Positions 7,524 to 17,700 of a stretch of 29,209 bases of DNA are shown here, in pieces (positions within the stretch are counted from its first letter, which is position 1; every line of letters begins with the position of its first letter). Below the pieces are notes generated by a model. It searched no databases and had not been told where the DNA came from. It worked only from the letters and a program-made list of their open reading frames with translations. The translations under genes and the position numbers were made by a program. Origin of the DNA: Hofstenia miamia (Eukaryota; Xenacoelomorpha; Acoela); the NCBI GenBank assembly GCA_004352715.1, contig SCFE01000011.1, positions 43,818 through 73,026 on the forward strand, written 5' to 3'.

Positions 7524-9036
7524 ATTATTATTATTATTATTATTATTTACTTCACACAGCTTCATGTTGGTATTCCTCCAAGCTCGGGGAACTCACCAGT
7601 TCCCAAAGAGTCTGAGAGCTTTCCTCAGGACTCTTGCTGTTCCTAACAATGATGCCTTCTGTGCTACTGCTCCTCCCCACTTTGGTACTCCCAACTCCTC
7701 CAAGTATCTCTTATGCTTCTTACTCACTGCTCCTAGTGCTCCTACAACTAATGGGACTACTTCAACTTTCTTTAACTTCCACAGCCTTTCTATTTCCTCT
7801 GCTAACTCTCTGTACTTGTCTATCTTCTCTTTCTCCTTGCTTTCTACATTGCTGTCCTTTGGTACTACTATGTCTATCATTGTTCCCAAGCTTTTCTATT
7901 TGTATACCACTACTATATCTGGCCTCCGTGTTTCAATCACCTTGCTTTTCTGTATTTTGAAGTCCCTAGTGCTTCTGCTTCTACAGTTTCCTCCATGCTT
8001 AGCAGCCCTTTCCACCCCACACATTAATTGCCTTTATGCTGTTCTGCCCAATCAATGCTAACTTCTGTAGTACCTTCCTCTTGTATTCTTTTCTTAACCT
8101 CATTGGCCTCTAGCGTCCTCAATACCCCCCTATGTGATATGCTGTCATACGCCTTCCTGTAGTCTATCCATGCCATTGCTAAGTTTGTCTTCCTTCTTAT
8201 ACAATTCTCCATTACTGCCTGGTCTATTAACAACCTGGTATCAACCTGTTCTGTTCTAAGTAACATGCCAACCTACTTGAAATCACAGAAGTTAGCAATT
8301 TCCAAGTTGTTGGCAGACATGTTATTGGCCTGAAGTTGCTTGCCTCACTACCTCATCTCTGCCTGGCGACTTCCAGCTCTTCATCTTCTTTAGAGCCTCC
8401 TTCACCATTGCAGTTGTGATTGCTTCTTCTTCTTGCTTGAATTCCGTCTGCATCTGCTCACTCTCTATCTCTGGACCTGCACTTCCCCATATATTCTCCC
8501 AGAACCTTACTGCGTCCTCACCTGCTCTAGCTGTAGCCTTTTCTCCTGCATCTAGTTCTTTATAGAGTCTTCCGTTTTGGTTCTCAAACTTCATATTGTC
8601 TCTTGCCTGCTTTGCCCTTGCCCTATACTTTCTCAGTTTCTCAGCTTCTAACACTAATCTCTGCTTAAGCTCTTCTCTCTGCCTTACCTACCCTGCATTT
8701 GTCCTTTACTGTCTTACTTGTCCTGATCTTTCCTATTTGCTGCCTTATCTTTGCCACTTTATTCTCAATTCTCCTCTCTCATGCTGGTTTTCTGTCTCCC
8801 TTATCTTCATGTCATCTTTTCTTGTATGTCTATCCCTACATTCTTCAGCACCTCCCATGTGTCTGCATACACTAACCTGTTTATCTCTGTTACCCTGTTT
8901 ATCTCTGTTACACTCTTAGCATCTATCCTTTCTAATACTTTGTTAACCTTTGCTGTCTCTACTGCTAACTTTATTCTCTTAATGCCTCTTGGTACTGGCA
9001 ACCTACTTCTGTCTTCTATTTCTTTCTTCATCCTTT
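7524..9036 (-). mobile_element. Non-LTR retrotransposon of restriction-like-endonuclease type, 5'-cut by gap
   Basis: Read on the minus strand from the gap edge: an N-terminal conserved stretch (VNKVLERIDAKSVTEINR, about 8880-8965) with an 18-bp internal duplication (8876-8911); RT finger blocks NGRLYKELDAGEK and MKKMKSWKSPGRDEV-like text (8322-8654); RT motif A as AWIDYRKAYDS (about 8140-8180); then the C-terminal region. The YxDD palm segment is missing, so there is an internal deletion near 8020. The C-terminal part has RPD (7917-7925) followed after 14 positions by Asp, matching the (R/K)PD-x12-14-(D/E) motif of the restriction-like endonuclease of R2, NeSL and R4-type elements, then VVPLVVGALGAV and LLGTARVLRKAL. 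A TAG at 7896-7898 and frame shifts show it is dead. A (TAA)n tail at 7524-7547 (minus sense) marks its 3' end. Confidence 0.85.
7593..7990 (-). pseudogene. Restriction-like endonuclease / C-terminal domain of the non-LTR element
   Basis: The frame ending at 7593 runs back through an in-frame TAG (7896-7898) to about 7990. It holds FKIQKSKVIETRRPD, then after 14 positions IDIVVP with the second acidic residue, then KEKEKIDKYRELAEEIERLW and VEVVPLVVGALGAV. In this element class the domain nicks target DNA for target-primed reverse transcription. The zinc-knuckle CCHC expected upstream is not visible, apparently lost with the internal deletion. Confidence 0.75.
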
Positions 9037-10036
9037 NNNNNNNNNNNNNNNNNNNNNNNNNNNNNNNNNNNNNNNNNNNNNNNNNNNNNNNNNNNNNNNN
9101 NNNNNNNNNNNNNNNNNNNNNNNNNNNNNNNNNNNNNNNNNNNNNNNNNNNNNNNNNNNNNNNNNNNNNNNNNNNNNNNNNNNNNNNNNNNNNNNNNNNN
9201 NNNNNNNNNNNNNNNNNNNNNNNNNNNNNNNNNNNNNNNNNNNNNNNNNNNNNNNNNNNNNNNNNNNNNNNNNNNNNNNNNNNNNNNNNNNNNNNNNNNN
9301 NNNNNNNNNNNNNNNNNNNNNNNNNNNNNNNNNNNNNNNNNNNNNNNNNNNNNNNNNNNNNNNNNNNNNNNNNNNNNNNNNNNNNNNNNNNNNNNNNNNN
9401 NNNNNNNNNNNNNNNNNNNNNNNNNNNNNNNNNNNNNNNNNNNNNNNNNNNNNNNNNNNNNNNNNNNNNNNNNNNNNNNNNNNNNNNNNNNNNNNNNNNN
9501 NNNNNNNNNNNNNNNNNNNNNNNNNNNNNNNNNNNNNNNNNNNNNNNNNNNNNNNNNNNNNNNNNNNNNNNNNNNNNNNNNNNNNNNNNNNNNNNNNNNN
9601 NNNNNNNNNNNNNNNNNNNNNNNNNNNNNNNNNNNNNNNNNNNNNNNNNNNNNNNNNNNNNNNNNNNNNNNNNNNNNNNNNNNNNNNNNNNNNNNNNNNN
9701 NNNNNNNNNNNNNNNNNNNNNNNNNNNNNNNNNNNNNNNNNNNNNNNNNNNNNNNNNNNNNNNNNNNNNNNNNNNNNNNNNNNNNNNNNNNNNNNNNNNN
9801 NNNNNNNNNNNNNNNNNNNNNNNNNNNNNNNNNNNNNNNNNNNNNNNNNNNNNNNNNNNNNNNNNNNNNNNNNNNNNNNNNNNNNNNNNNNNNNNNNNNN
9901 NNNNNNNNNNNNNNNNNNNNNNNNNNNNNNNNNNNNNNNNNNNNNNNNNNNNNNNNNNNNNNNNNNNNNNNNNNNNNNNNNNNNNNNNNNNNNNNNNNNN
10001 NNNNNNNNNNNNNNNNNNNNNNNNNNNNNNNNNNNN
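9037..10036. other. Assembly gap (1000 N)
   Basis: Exactly 1000 N, a usual placeholder for a gap of unknown size. It cuts the non-LTR element on its left and abuts a tandem repeat unit on its right, so repeats probably caused it. Confidence 0.98.
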
Positions 10037-10395
10037 ATATATTGATATGATCGACATTCAGAAATAACTGCATAAAGGATGTTATAGGAGACTAAAGAAG
10101 CAGGTATGTTTGCTACAATTGCTTATGAATATGGAAATGAAAATATGCTCTAAAAAACAAGATGAAATATGCATTTTGGTTGGTTATGCAATTGCATACC
10201 CGAAAATATTGTTGGGTACGAAAAGCATACCCAAAATAGATATATTGATATGATCGACATTCAGAAATAACTGCATAAAGGATGTTATAGGAGACTAAAG
10301 AAGCAGGTATGTTTGCTTATGAATATGGAAATGAAAATATGCTCTAAAAAACAAGATGAAATATGCATTTTGGTTGGTTATGATATGCAGAAATA
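10037..10395. repeat. Tandem repeat, 203-bp period, at gap edge
   Basis: The block starting ATATTGATATGATCGACATT at 10039 recurs at 10242. The second copy lacks about eight bases (ACAATTGC) and diverges after about 10380. A palindrome TATGCAATTGCATA lies at about 10184-10197 in the first unit. Because the first unit starts at the gap, the true array may be longer. Unrecognised family. Confidence 0.9.
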
Positions 10396-10630
10396 TGCAC
10401 TTAAACGAATGCGGTTGAATTGAGGATTGGGAATTGTTCACAAGACTTAAAATCTATTGCAATGAACAAAAAAAATATTATGAAGTTTTTGGCGATTTAC
10501 TGAAGCTCCTTTTTGTATCTACACTAATTAGTACGGCATGTTTAAACGCAGCCTGAATAGCAGGAGATAGGTGACATATTTCATCCTGCTCAATTGAAAT
10601 TTCCGCAACGTTGTGCTCCCGTGGTGAGAT
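10396..10630. other. Spacer, no gene seen
   Basis: AT-rich sequence between the 203-bp repeat and the broken gene. A further copy of CAATCCATAATTGGATTTTA at about 10632 heads the 174-bp repeat region that follows. Confidence 0.4.
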
Positions 10631-10683
10631 GCAATCCATAATTGGATTTTAGTACTTGTTTTGAATAGCGCAGCCATTTTATG

Positions 10684-11030
10684 CAATCCATAATTGGATT
10701 TTAGTACTGTGGTCATTTTCACATAGATAGCATTGGGTTTCCATGCTAGCTGGATGACACTGCAAACACTTCCCATACCTTTAAACCAGTATATTCGTAG
10801 TTTTCTAGTTTCTTAATGGCAAGAGGAAGTTCTCCAGATTTTTCCTGGATAAAAGCCCAATCCATAATTGGATTTTAGTACTGTGGTCATTTTCACATAG
10901 ATAGCATTGTGTTTCCATGCTAGCTGGATGACACTGCAAACACTTCCCATACCTTTAAACCAGTATATTCGTAGTTTTCTAGTTTCTTAATGGCAAGAGG
11001 AAGTTCTCCAGATTTTTCCTGGATAAAAGC
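10684..11030. repeat. Tandem duplication, 174-bp unit, containing an exon end
   Basis: The segment from CAATCCATAATTGG at 10684 to about 10857 repeats from 10858 to 11030 nearly exactly. On the minus strand each unit carries coding-like text FIQEKSGELPLAIKKLENYE followed by a strong splice-donor-like AAG/GTATGG. The head motif CAATCCATAATTGG also appears alone near 10632. The duplication therefore copied an exon 3' end with its donor. Confidence 0.9.
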
Positions 11031-11493
11031 AAGCTGCTCCCGGAGTGTTGGTGAATGAAAAGTGCCTTAGCATTACAGATTTCTGTTGCATCCTCATCCT
11101 CGAATGTTTGAAGCAAAGCCCTAATGGGCTCGTAGTTATAGAGGCCAGTAAAAAGCAGCTCCAATCCATGTACCTCATCGGGTTATAATCAATCGTTCAG
11201 ATGGCTTTCCAATATTTTCTGCCATTCCAAAAAAGCAGAACAGAGTTTGAAATTTCATTTACTTCTCTTGGTAAAGTAACATTCTTAGTAGTGTGAATAC
11301 TACTTGATGAAGCGAAAGTATATTTTTTCATTGAATCTTTCAATAACGTAATTTCTTTATTCAATTCTTCAATCTTAGTGTTGACAGCCGAAGTGACATT
11401 TTCATGTCTATGATTAAATTTTTCCGAGATATCTTTCAAACAATTTGCAAATCGGGCAAACGTTTCCTTCCGAACATACATTGTAGAGAACAT
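10930..11493 (-). pseudogene. Broken unknown coiled-coil gene
   Basis: From ATG at 11491-11493 a 98-residue frame runs to TGA at 11197-11199. It is helical and Lys/Glu-rich (FARFANCLKDISEKFNHRHE, IEELNKEITLLKDSMKK), probably coiled coil. Past the stop, protein-like text continues in other frames: GLELLFTGLYNYEPIRALLQ and FEDEDATEICNAKALF (about 11050-11165), then after another shift TLREQLAFIQEKSGELPLAI (about 10990-11050), ending at AAG/GTATGG inside the tandem repeat. At least two frame changes or stops separate the parts. The C-terminal text vaguely recalls the helical tail of hAT-derived genes, but I cannot assign it. Alternatively the frame changes reflect unrecognised introns, but the joints lack good splice sites. 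Confidence 0.5.
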
Positions 11494-11499
11494 CAGATC

Positions 11500-12850
11500 A
11501 GAAGGATGAAAAAGACTTAGCTAGCTGAGATGAACCATCAGAGAAAGCACAAGGAAAAGCAAAATTTTCTCTTACCGTTTTCGTGTTCAAGTTGAATTAT
11601 TTAACGATTTTATTAAAACAGCTTCAATCAAACAAGTAAACCTACTTATGGCGATTGCAAAAATGGATGCACTCGTGTTAATATTTCAGGCTGAAAAGGA
11701 TCTCGTGTCCACAATATTTTCATAAATTCATATATCACTTCAATAGTTCTTTATTTGCCTGCTTTGTATTCTTATAAGAAGTGAATAGATAATTTTAGTT
11801 ATTTGGAAATAGTCCAAGAATTTAATAGTTCCATCACACGTGGTTGTGAATTTTTAGTACTTTTCCAAGCTTAGAATTATCCTACACTTTATATTTTTTA
11901 AAGTAATAATTTTCAATATTATGATATAAAAAATTATATATTTCAGTTAGTCATTTTTCTTTTTTTTGGAAATATTGGATCTGCACGTAACCTGACAGTT
12001 GTAAATGAAAGAGCAAGTTGTAAAAAAGTTTTGAACTAGTTGCATATTTACAAACCCTAATTTTTTCTTCTGATTTTTTGCATACCCAAGAAAAATTTGT
12101 GCCACTGTCAATGATCAATGTATTTTAAATATACGAGATGTTAATGGAGTGCAGAATGCTGTAATCTTATGCTCATCATGTAGTGTATGCAAGAATAATG
12201 GAATTTTTATTATTGGACTTGATATCTTTCCTTAAAAAAACTACTATTTAATTTCCCACATAATACTAAAGTGCAATCAAGGGAAATGTCTAATGCATTG
12301 ACCTTCTGAAGAATGCGCTCATCTTGTTGAAATATACTTAATTATTAACTTACGTTCTGCATTTAGTGGTATTTTGAAGGCATTGGTAATTTCCTGTTGC
12401 ATCCAAGTAATTTGTCCAACTCCTCGTGCAATTATTTACTTTCTACTTCAGTATAAATTCATAACCTTAACTCCAATTTTCTACATTTGTGTTGTAGCCT
12501 CAAGTACGTGTCTTTCACATACGTTCAATTCCTACCTGTTCCTAATGTCTTGGTCCAAACTCAGAGATGAATACAAACAATGTTTTTGTTGTACTACTAG
12601 CAGTGAATAACATCATGGACAATTAACTTTGTGCAGTAATTTATTTATTTTATAAATTTTCTAGTTTATTGACTCCTTAAAGTCCTCACATTGCATTCGG
12701 TATTGCATATATTATTATGCTAATGGATGTACGAACCAGAAATCTTTCCGCTTTTATATAAAAAAATGAAAATTACAAAATCCAATTAATATCAATTTTA
12801 TCGAGATTTTTGGAATTTTACGCAAATTTTATTCAAATACAAATCAGTTT
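11500..12850. other. AT-rich spacer, no gene seen
   Basis: Only short frames with AT-driven composition. The 78-codon frame at 12374-12610 opens at TTG and has no family features. Nothing supported. Confidence 0.5.
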
Positions 12851-12854
12851 AGGG

Positions 12855-13514
12855 CAGAGATGTAAATGGACTAGATTCTCCATGGGGTCATGTTGGTTTG
12901 GGCTGGACGCTAAGCCTTGATTCATAGTAACCTTAGATTTTTTACTATTTTACAAATGAATTTTACATTTTTATAAATTAAATAATTATTCTTATTAGGC
13001 ATGGGTGATAAATGTCACTTGATGTATGTGGTGATATATATCATGATAGTTATCATAATATTTTGGAAAAATGCTATGCAGTACTACTTTAGCAAAAAAT
13101 CAAAGTTATTTTCTACAAAATTACTAATAGATTCTCAGAAAACTGGATTAAGTTAATTTCAAAATTCTGCAATTAGATTTGGCTGAAGGACACTTATAAA
13201 CTGGTTTTTCTTAAACCTTGAATAAAACGCAACTAGATGCAATTCGATAAAATTGTTTCATAAAATAAAAATTTTGCAAACATTTATATTATTTTTAAAT
13301 ATCAGAAACATCCAAAATATCAATGTTAATTTTATAAGCAACAGACTGATATGATATTTCTAGAAATATCATGACATTACACACTCCGATTTTTATAAAA
13401 ACACTTGGAATATTTTTCGACACTTCATTATTTCGGAAATCTGTGGGCTTGGGTCTAGCTTTTGTTGTTTTGGGCTGGACTAGGCCTAAAAATTCAAGCC
13501 CACTTGCATTGGTG
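12855..13514. mobile_element. Possible degenerate hAT-like non-autonomous element (about 660 bp)
   Basis: The left end CAGAGATGTAAATGGACTAG and the reverse complement of the right end CACCAATGCAAGTGGGCTTG match at about 13 of 20 positions. Both ends carry G-rich subterminal text (GGTTTGGGCTGG at about 12894; GGGCTTGGG and GGGCTGGAC at about 13445-13480) of the kind seen inside some hAT termini. No convincing 8-bp target duplication was found and there is no coding capacity. A decayed element is the simplest reading; chance similarity is possible. Confidence 0.3.
13351..13372. repeat. Perfect 22-bp palindrome
   Basis: ATGATATTTCTAGAAATATC plus AT reads the same on both strands. It lies inside the possible hAT-like element. 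Function unknown. Confidence 0.8.
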
Positions 13515-13839
13515 GTTCATATTTATCAATCTTTGAATTTTTGTATTTAATTATTGTCCAGCATTTTGAGGGATTGGAATACTAAAATGATATAATGGTA
13601 TATGGTAGGGTGGTAAAAACAAAAGCCATCGGTATCTATTAATGCGTAGTTCTCTCTTAAGATTTGTCATAACTAAGTATCTTATTTTCCTTAAATGTCG
13701 ATTTAATGAACTTCAATATTTTTTAATTATGGTATAATGGGATTTCAACTACTATTTCTTGAATATTTTATTTGATAGTGCTCTTAAAAACATAGCACTT
13801 GAGGATTAAGATTAACCTTAGCATACTTACACAATGTTA

Positions 13840-13930
13840 TATAATAATAATAACAATAACACTATTCATTTATATAGCGCGCATTCTAATCAAAGATTAA
13901 TTAAAGGCGCTGGAAATTACAATACATTAT
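13840..13930 (+). mobile_element. SINE/LINE-tail-like patch (AATAATAA...TTTATATAGCGC)
   Basis: An AAT-rich run (13844-13858) followed by TTCATTTATATAGCGCGC and, about 45 bp on, AAAGGCGCTGGAAATTACAA. A run of AAT, TTTATATAGCGC and then a matching GCGCT is a layout I know from dispersed repeats of marine invertebrates. The name and boundaries are uncertain. Confidence 0.4.
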
Positions 13931-13934
13931 GTAA

Positions 13935-16930
13935 ACATTTAATAAAAAAAATAATTCTTCAATTTTTCTTGAATTTTTCTGAACCGGGACATTTTCTAAG
14001 TTCGTCCATGGGATTATTGGTAAATAAAATTTAATTCAATATTAAGTAAAAATCTTTTTGGGATTTTTGCTCTGAATACATATACACATCAGCCAACCTC
14101 TAACTTCATTAAGTACAATTAGTTTAAAAATTTCTCAATCTTTGACAGTGTTTAAACACAACATAGATTAAAAATTTTTTTATATACAAAGCAAAAGTGA
14201 TTTAATGTTTTGTAAAAAGAATTCTAAAAGAGTAATTTAATATTTTCAATCTTAGAATGTGATCTCTTTATTCCAAATGATGTTAATTGAAGTGCCCCAT
14301 CTTTGGCAAGAAAAATAATATACAAAAGTTTGCATACTCGACTCAGTTTTTTTTCAACATCTAACGCAGAAATGTTATTAACAATCTATGACATTTAAAT
14401 TCAGGTTTCTATCATTGCTCATTTTTGACAAACTCAGACGCGGCCTATAGTTTACATTATTGATGTCCAGTCACTGTACGCTGTTAAGTATGCTGTTAAA
14501 ATAAAAGATTATATAGCCTATAGCTGCTTAAACATATGATCAACATTATGTAAGTAGCACTTTGCTTAGGACTAAAATAAATTCACAGAACAATTGCAAA
14601 ATTAAAAAAAAATTGAAAAACCATATTCTCCGATATCTCGTTACTTACACATGTTGCCCATAATAACTCTTAAGCCATACATGAAAAAAATAGACATATA
14701 CTACCTGAAATCTGACAAAATTCTCTAATCAGGAAAACCTTAACAGGAAAGAAAGGCAGCAAATTTGTGTGCACAGCATACAAGAATCGATTTCAACTGT
14801 CCCACGATTATTTATGGACATACCCATACATTTGAAATTAATTGCTGATTTGGAAAAATTTACAAAAATAATTAAATATTGCAGTCCATTAAAAGTTTAT
14901 TTTTAGTAGCCACAATTTTTCAGAATATTTCCTGATTTGTTAATGTTGTAGTTATTTATGCGTCCTTTTAAGTTTAATAGTGATATTTTATCTTTGAAAA
15001 TGATCGAAGTGTTTATTATTTTTATAGTATTCTACTTTTATCACTGAATAAAATATCTCTTGCTGTTAAAGCATGTGCATAATGAATTGATTTATAGTGG
15101 TGTGTTATCAATTTTTAAATTATATGTTTCTTACTGATATTTAAACACTATTTTTTATATGGATTGCGCATTAGTTACATTATTTCTTATATCTGTAGAT
15201 GGAAAATGTAAAAAATATTTTATCTTTGTGCCACTTCACAAGTTCTGCAATTTTTGTAAAACTTCACTAAGCGTTGGAAACATCAATGACGACAAGAATT
15301 TATTTCCTAATCATAGAATGTTAAAAAAATTATTCAGTTATTATCTAAAAAGTGTAAAGTTTCTATTTGAGAATTCCATCGTTTCACGCAAAATTTAAAG
15401 ATTTAATAAAGCATTATATTAATTTTTTGAACAAATTTTATTCCATTTAGCACTGGGAAGCTTGACAATTTCATGCTATAAATTTCTATAGTGATCAGAA
15501 TTGGCACATTAAGAAAAACTGTCAAAAAGAAAAAAATAAGAGAAAATTATTAAAAAATAAATTATTTTTTACTTAAATTCTATTTACAGAGGATATTGCA
15601 AATGCATTTAAAATATGCAAAGCGGTCAAATATTACCACTCAGTAATTCTAGCACTAACTTTTTTGATGCAAATACACAAGTGGCCTAAATTTACATAAC
15701 TAAGCTTACTTGGAGCATTAAGAAATTTGAAATGCTGAGCAAATTTCAATTTATTGTATCTATGTATTCTATCAGAGTAAAACAGGTAAGTGTAGAAGTA
15801 AATATAAAAAATAGTTTTTTTTCAATATCACGGTATTGTTGGAAATTCTTGAAGTTTACTGTAAGATCGGGCTGTTATTTAATTTTATTGTGAAGCTCAA
15901 CTGCACACCAGTAACTTTCAAATATATATTTTTCACTAACATAAATTTTTAGTTTGGCACATGTAGTTGAACAATAAAATAACTTAAAATGTCGTTAGAT
16001 TTGTTAAATTGAGTTATATTAAGAAAAAAGTTAGGTAAAATCACCAAAGAAAAACAAATCATGTATCAAAAGGTCATTTAGTGATTGGCAATGTTTTATT
16101 TTTTGGATTATTTAGACTTACGCTAAATTATAGTAATATAAATATTTATATCAGAAAGTGGATTAAAAATTTTTTGAGTTTCTTTAAGAAATATGTCAGT
16201 AATGTCGGCTTAATGGAGGAAGGTTTGAAATCTGTGATGGTTTCTTCAAAATACTTAACTCTAGTTCTCCTACTAATTTCTCAACATCTGTGGTGGATTT
16301 AAGCGCTTATTATAACTTACGACCAATGAATATAATTAAGATCTGAAAATACCACAAAATAATACAATATTTCGACGATTTTTGACGGCACACATGAATG
16401 AAAGAGATCTTTATGTATAAAAAAGAAGCAAAGCTTAATATTTTCATTTATTGAATACACGTATACTGAATATTTCCCCAGGTACCTATGAGAATGCATC
16501 ACTATTGTTTTAAGAAACAAAATTGGGAAAAGTATGTTTTCATAAACGGAATACGTTTCTTATATAGTACAAAAAGTCCTTTTAAATTTCATAAAATTTT
16601 GTGAATAAAAGTTCTTACCTTCACTGATGAAATCTTTTTTTCAAAATCAATTTTTCAGATATTTATTTTGAATAATTATCAATCGAATTTAACAATTAAT
16701 TGAAGAAATTCTGTTGAAAAATTTTTTCCTTTTTTAATCCTAGTATGGACAGTTAACTATTTTCCTTAAAAGATGAATGAGCGGCTTTGACAATATATTG
16801 ACTAATCTTGAGGGGCTAATGTTAGGATTTGTATTCTGTGGAAATAATCTACACCGACAACTTTTTAAGTTAATATTGTAATTCCTGACTATAAATAGGG
16901 TATTGCTTGTTAAAATCGCCATGGTAACAG
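13935..16930. other. Long AT-rich spacer, no gene seen
   Basis: About 3 kb without credible coding. A 79-codon ATG frame at 15159-15398 is hydrophobic and AT-driven, with no recognisable motif or promoter; I do not call it a gene. Confidence 0.5.
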
Positions 16931-16939
16931 TCTAAACAT

Positions 16940-17700
16940 CATCTGGAAAATTGTGATTCACAATAATAAGGTTCATTTGATTTGATACATTGCAGCAATG
17001 CCGAATATTGGCCATCCCATTGTTGGCCACATCCTACAGTGTCATTACAGAACTGGCAGGATAACTGGCAAGTGCTGAGGAAAATGTGAATGTCGCAAAT
17101 CATATTTACTAGCATGTGCAGGTATTCAGAATAAGTGATGCTCAGCTTATCATCTCCAAAGAGATCGCTGGACAAGGATTAGCAGTCCATAGACAAGCAA
17201 TTTATTGAAGTGTAACTAAGTCTAAGATGATGGAGTATCAGCGAATAGCAGTGCAGTGATCAATTATGCCAAGATTATAAGAAGACGAAACAGGGCAGCT
17301 TCGTAGATTTGTTGGAGAACTGCTGATTTGCCCCAAGATCTCATCTTGAACGAAACAGCAATGGAAATCACTAGTTCTAGGCCATATATCAGAGCCACAT
17401 ATGTGTACTATTCCAGACAATTCACTTTGAAAGTGATGTACTGGGGTTGCATCAGTACTGAAATTCAGCACCCTTAGACCAAATCGAAGGTACAATCAAT
17501 GCAGGCAAATATCAGGATGTTCTGTAGACCTAGCTGCTACTTCATATAATCAATCTGAAAAATTTGGCAACAAATATCCACGAGTAACTGCGCCATAGTC
17601 GCTCTGGAACATTGGTCATGACCGGAGTTTCAAGCGCTCACCGGTTTCAGCTGTGTAAATGGGTCAAATTTTTCCTTGGAGCTCCAGGTCTACTAGGTCA
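16940..17700. other. G+C-richer island, possibly a decayed gene or element
   Basis: This stretch is visibly less AT-rich than the kilobases on both sides and has patches of protein-like text in several frames on both strands (for example minus-strand CQFCNDTVGCGQQWDGQYSA near 17010-17070, and plus-strand ILNETAMEITSSRPYIRATY near 17345-17405). No frame stays open beyond about 86 codons and no family is recognised. It is most likely an old insertion or pseudogene. Confidence 0.4.

Noticed and set aside
7564-8061. Long plus-strand frames across 7564-8919
   Set aside because: Leu/Ser/Cys-rich shadows of the minus-strand retrotransposon coding sequence.
8751-10073. Frames of 350-440 codons across 8751-10073
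   Set aside because: They are open only because they run through the 1000-N gap.
15159-15398. 79-codon ATG frame in the central spacer
   Set aside because: AT-driven residues (Lys, Phe, Leu, Ile), no motif, no promoter support.
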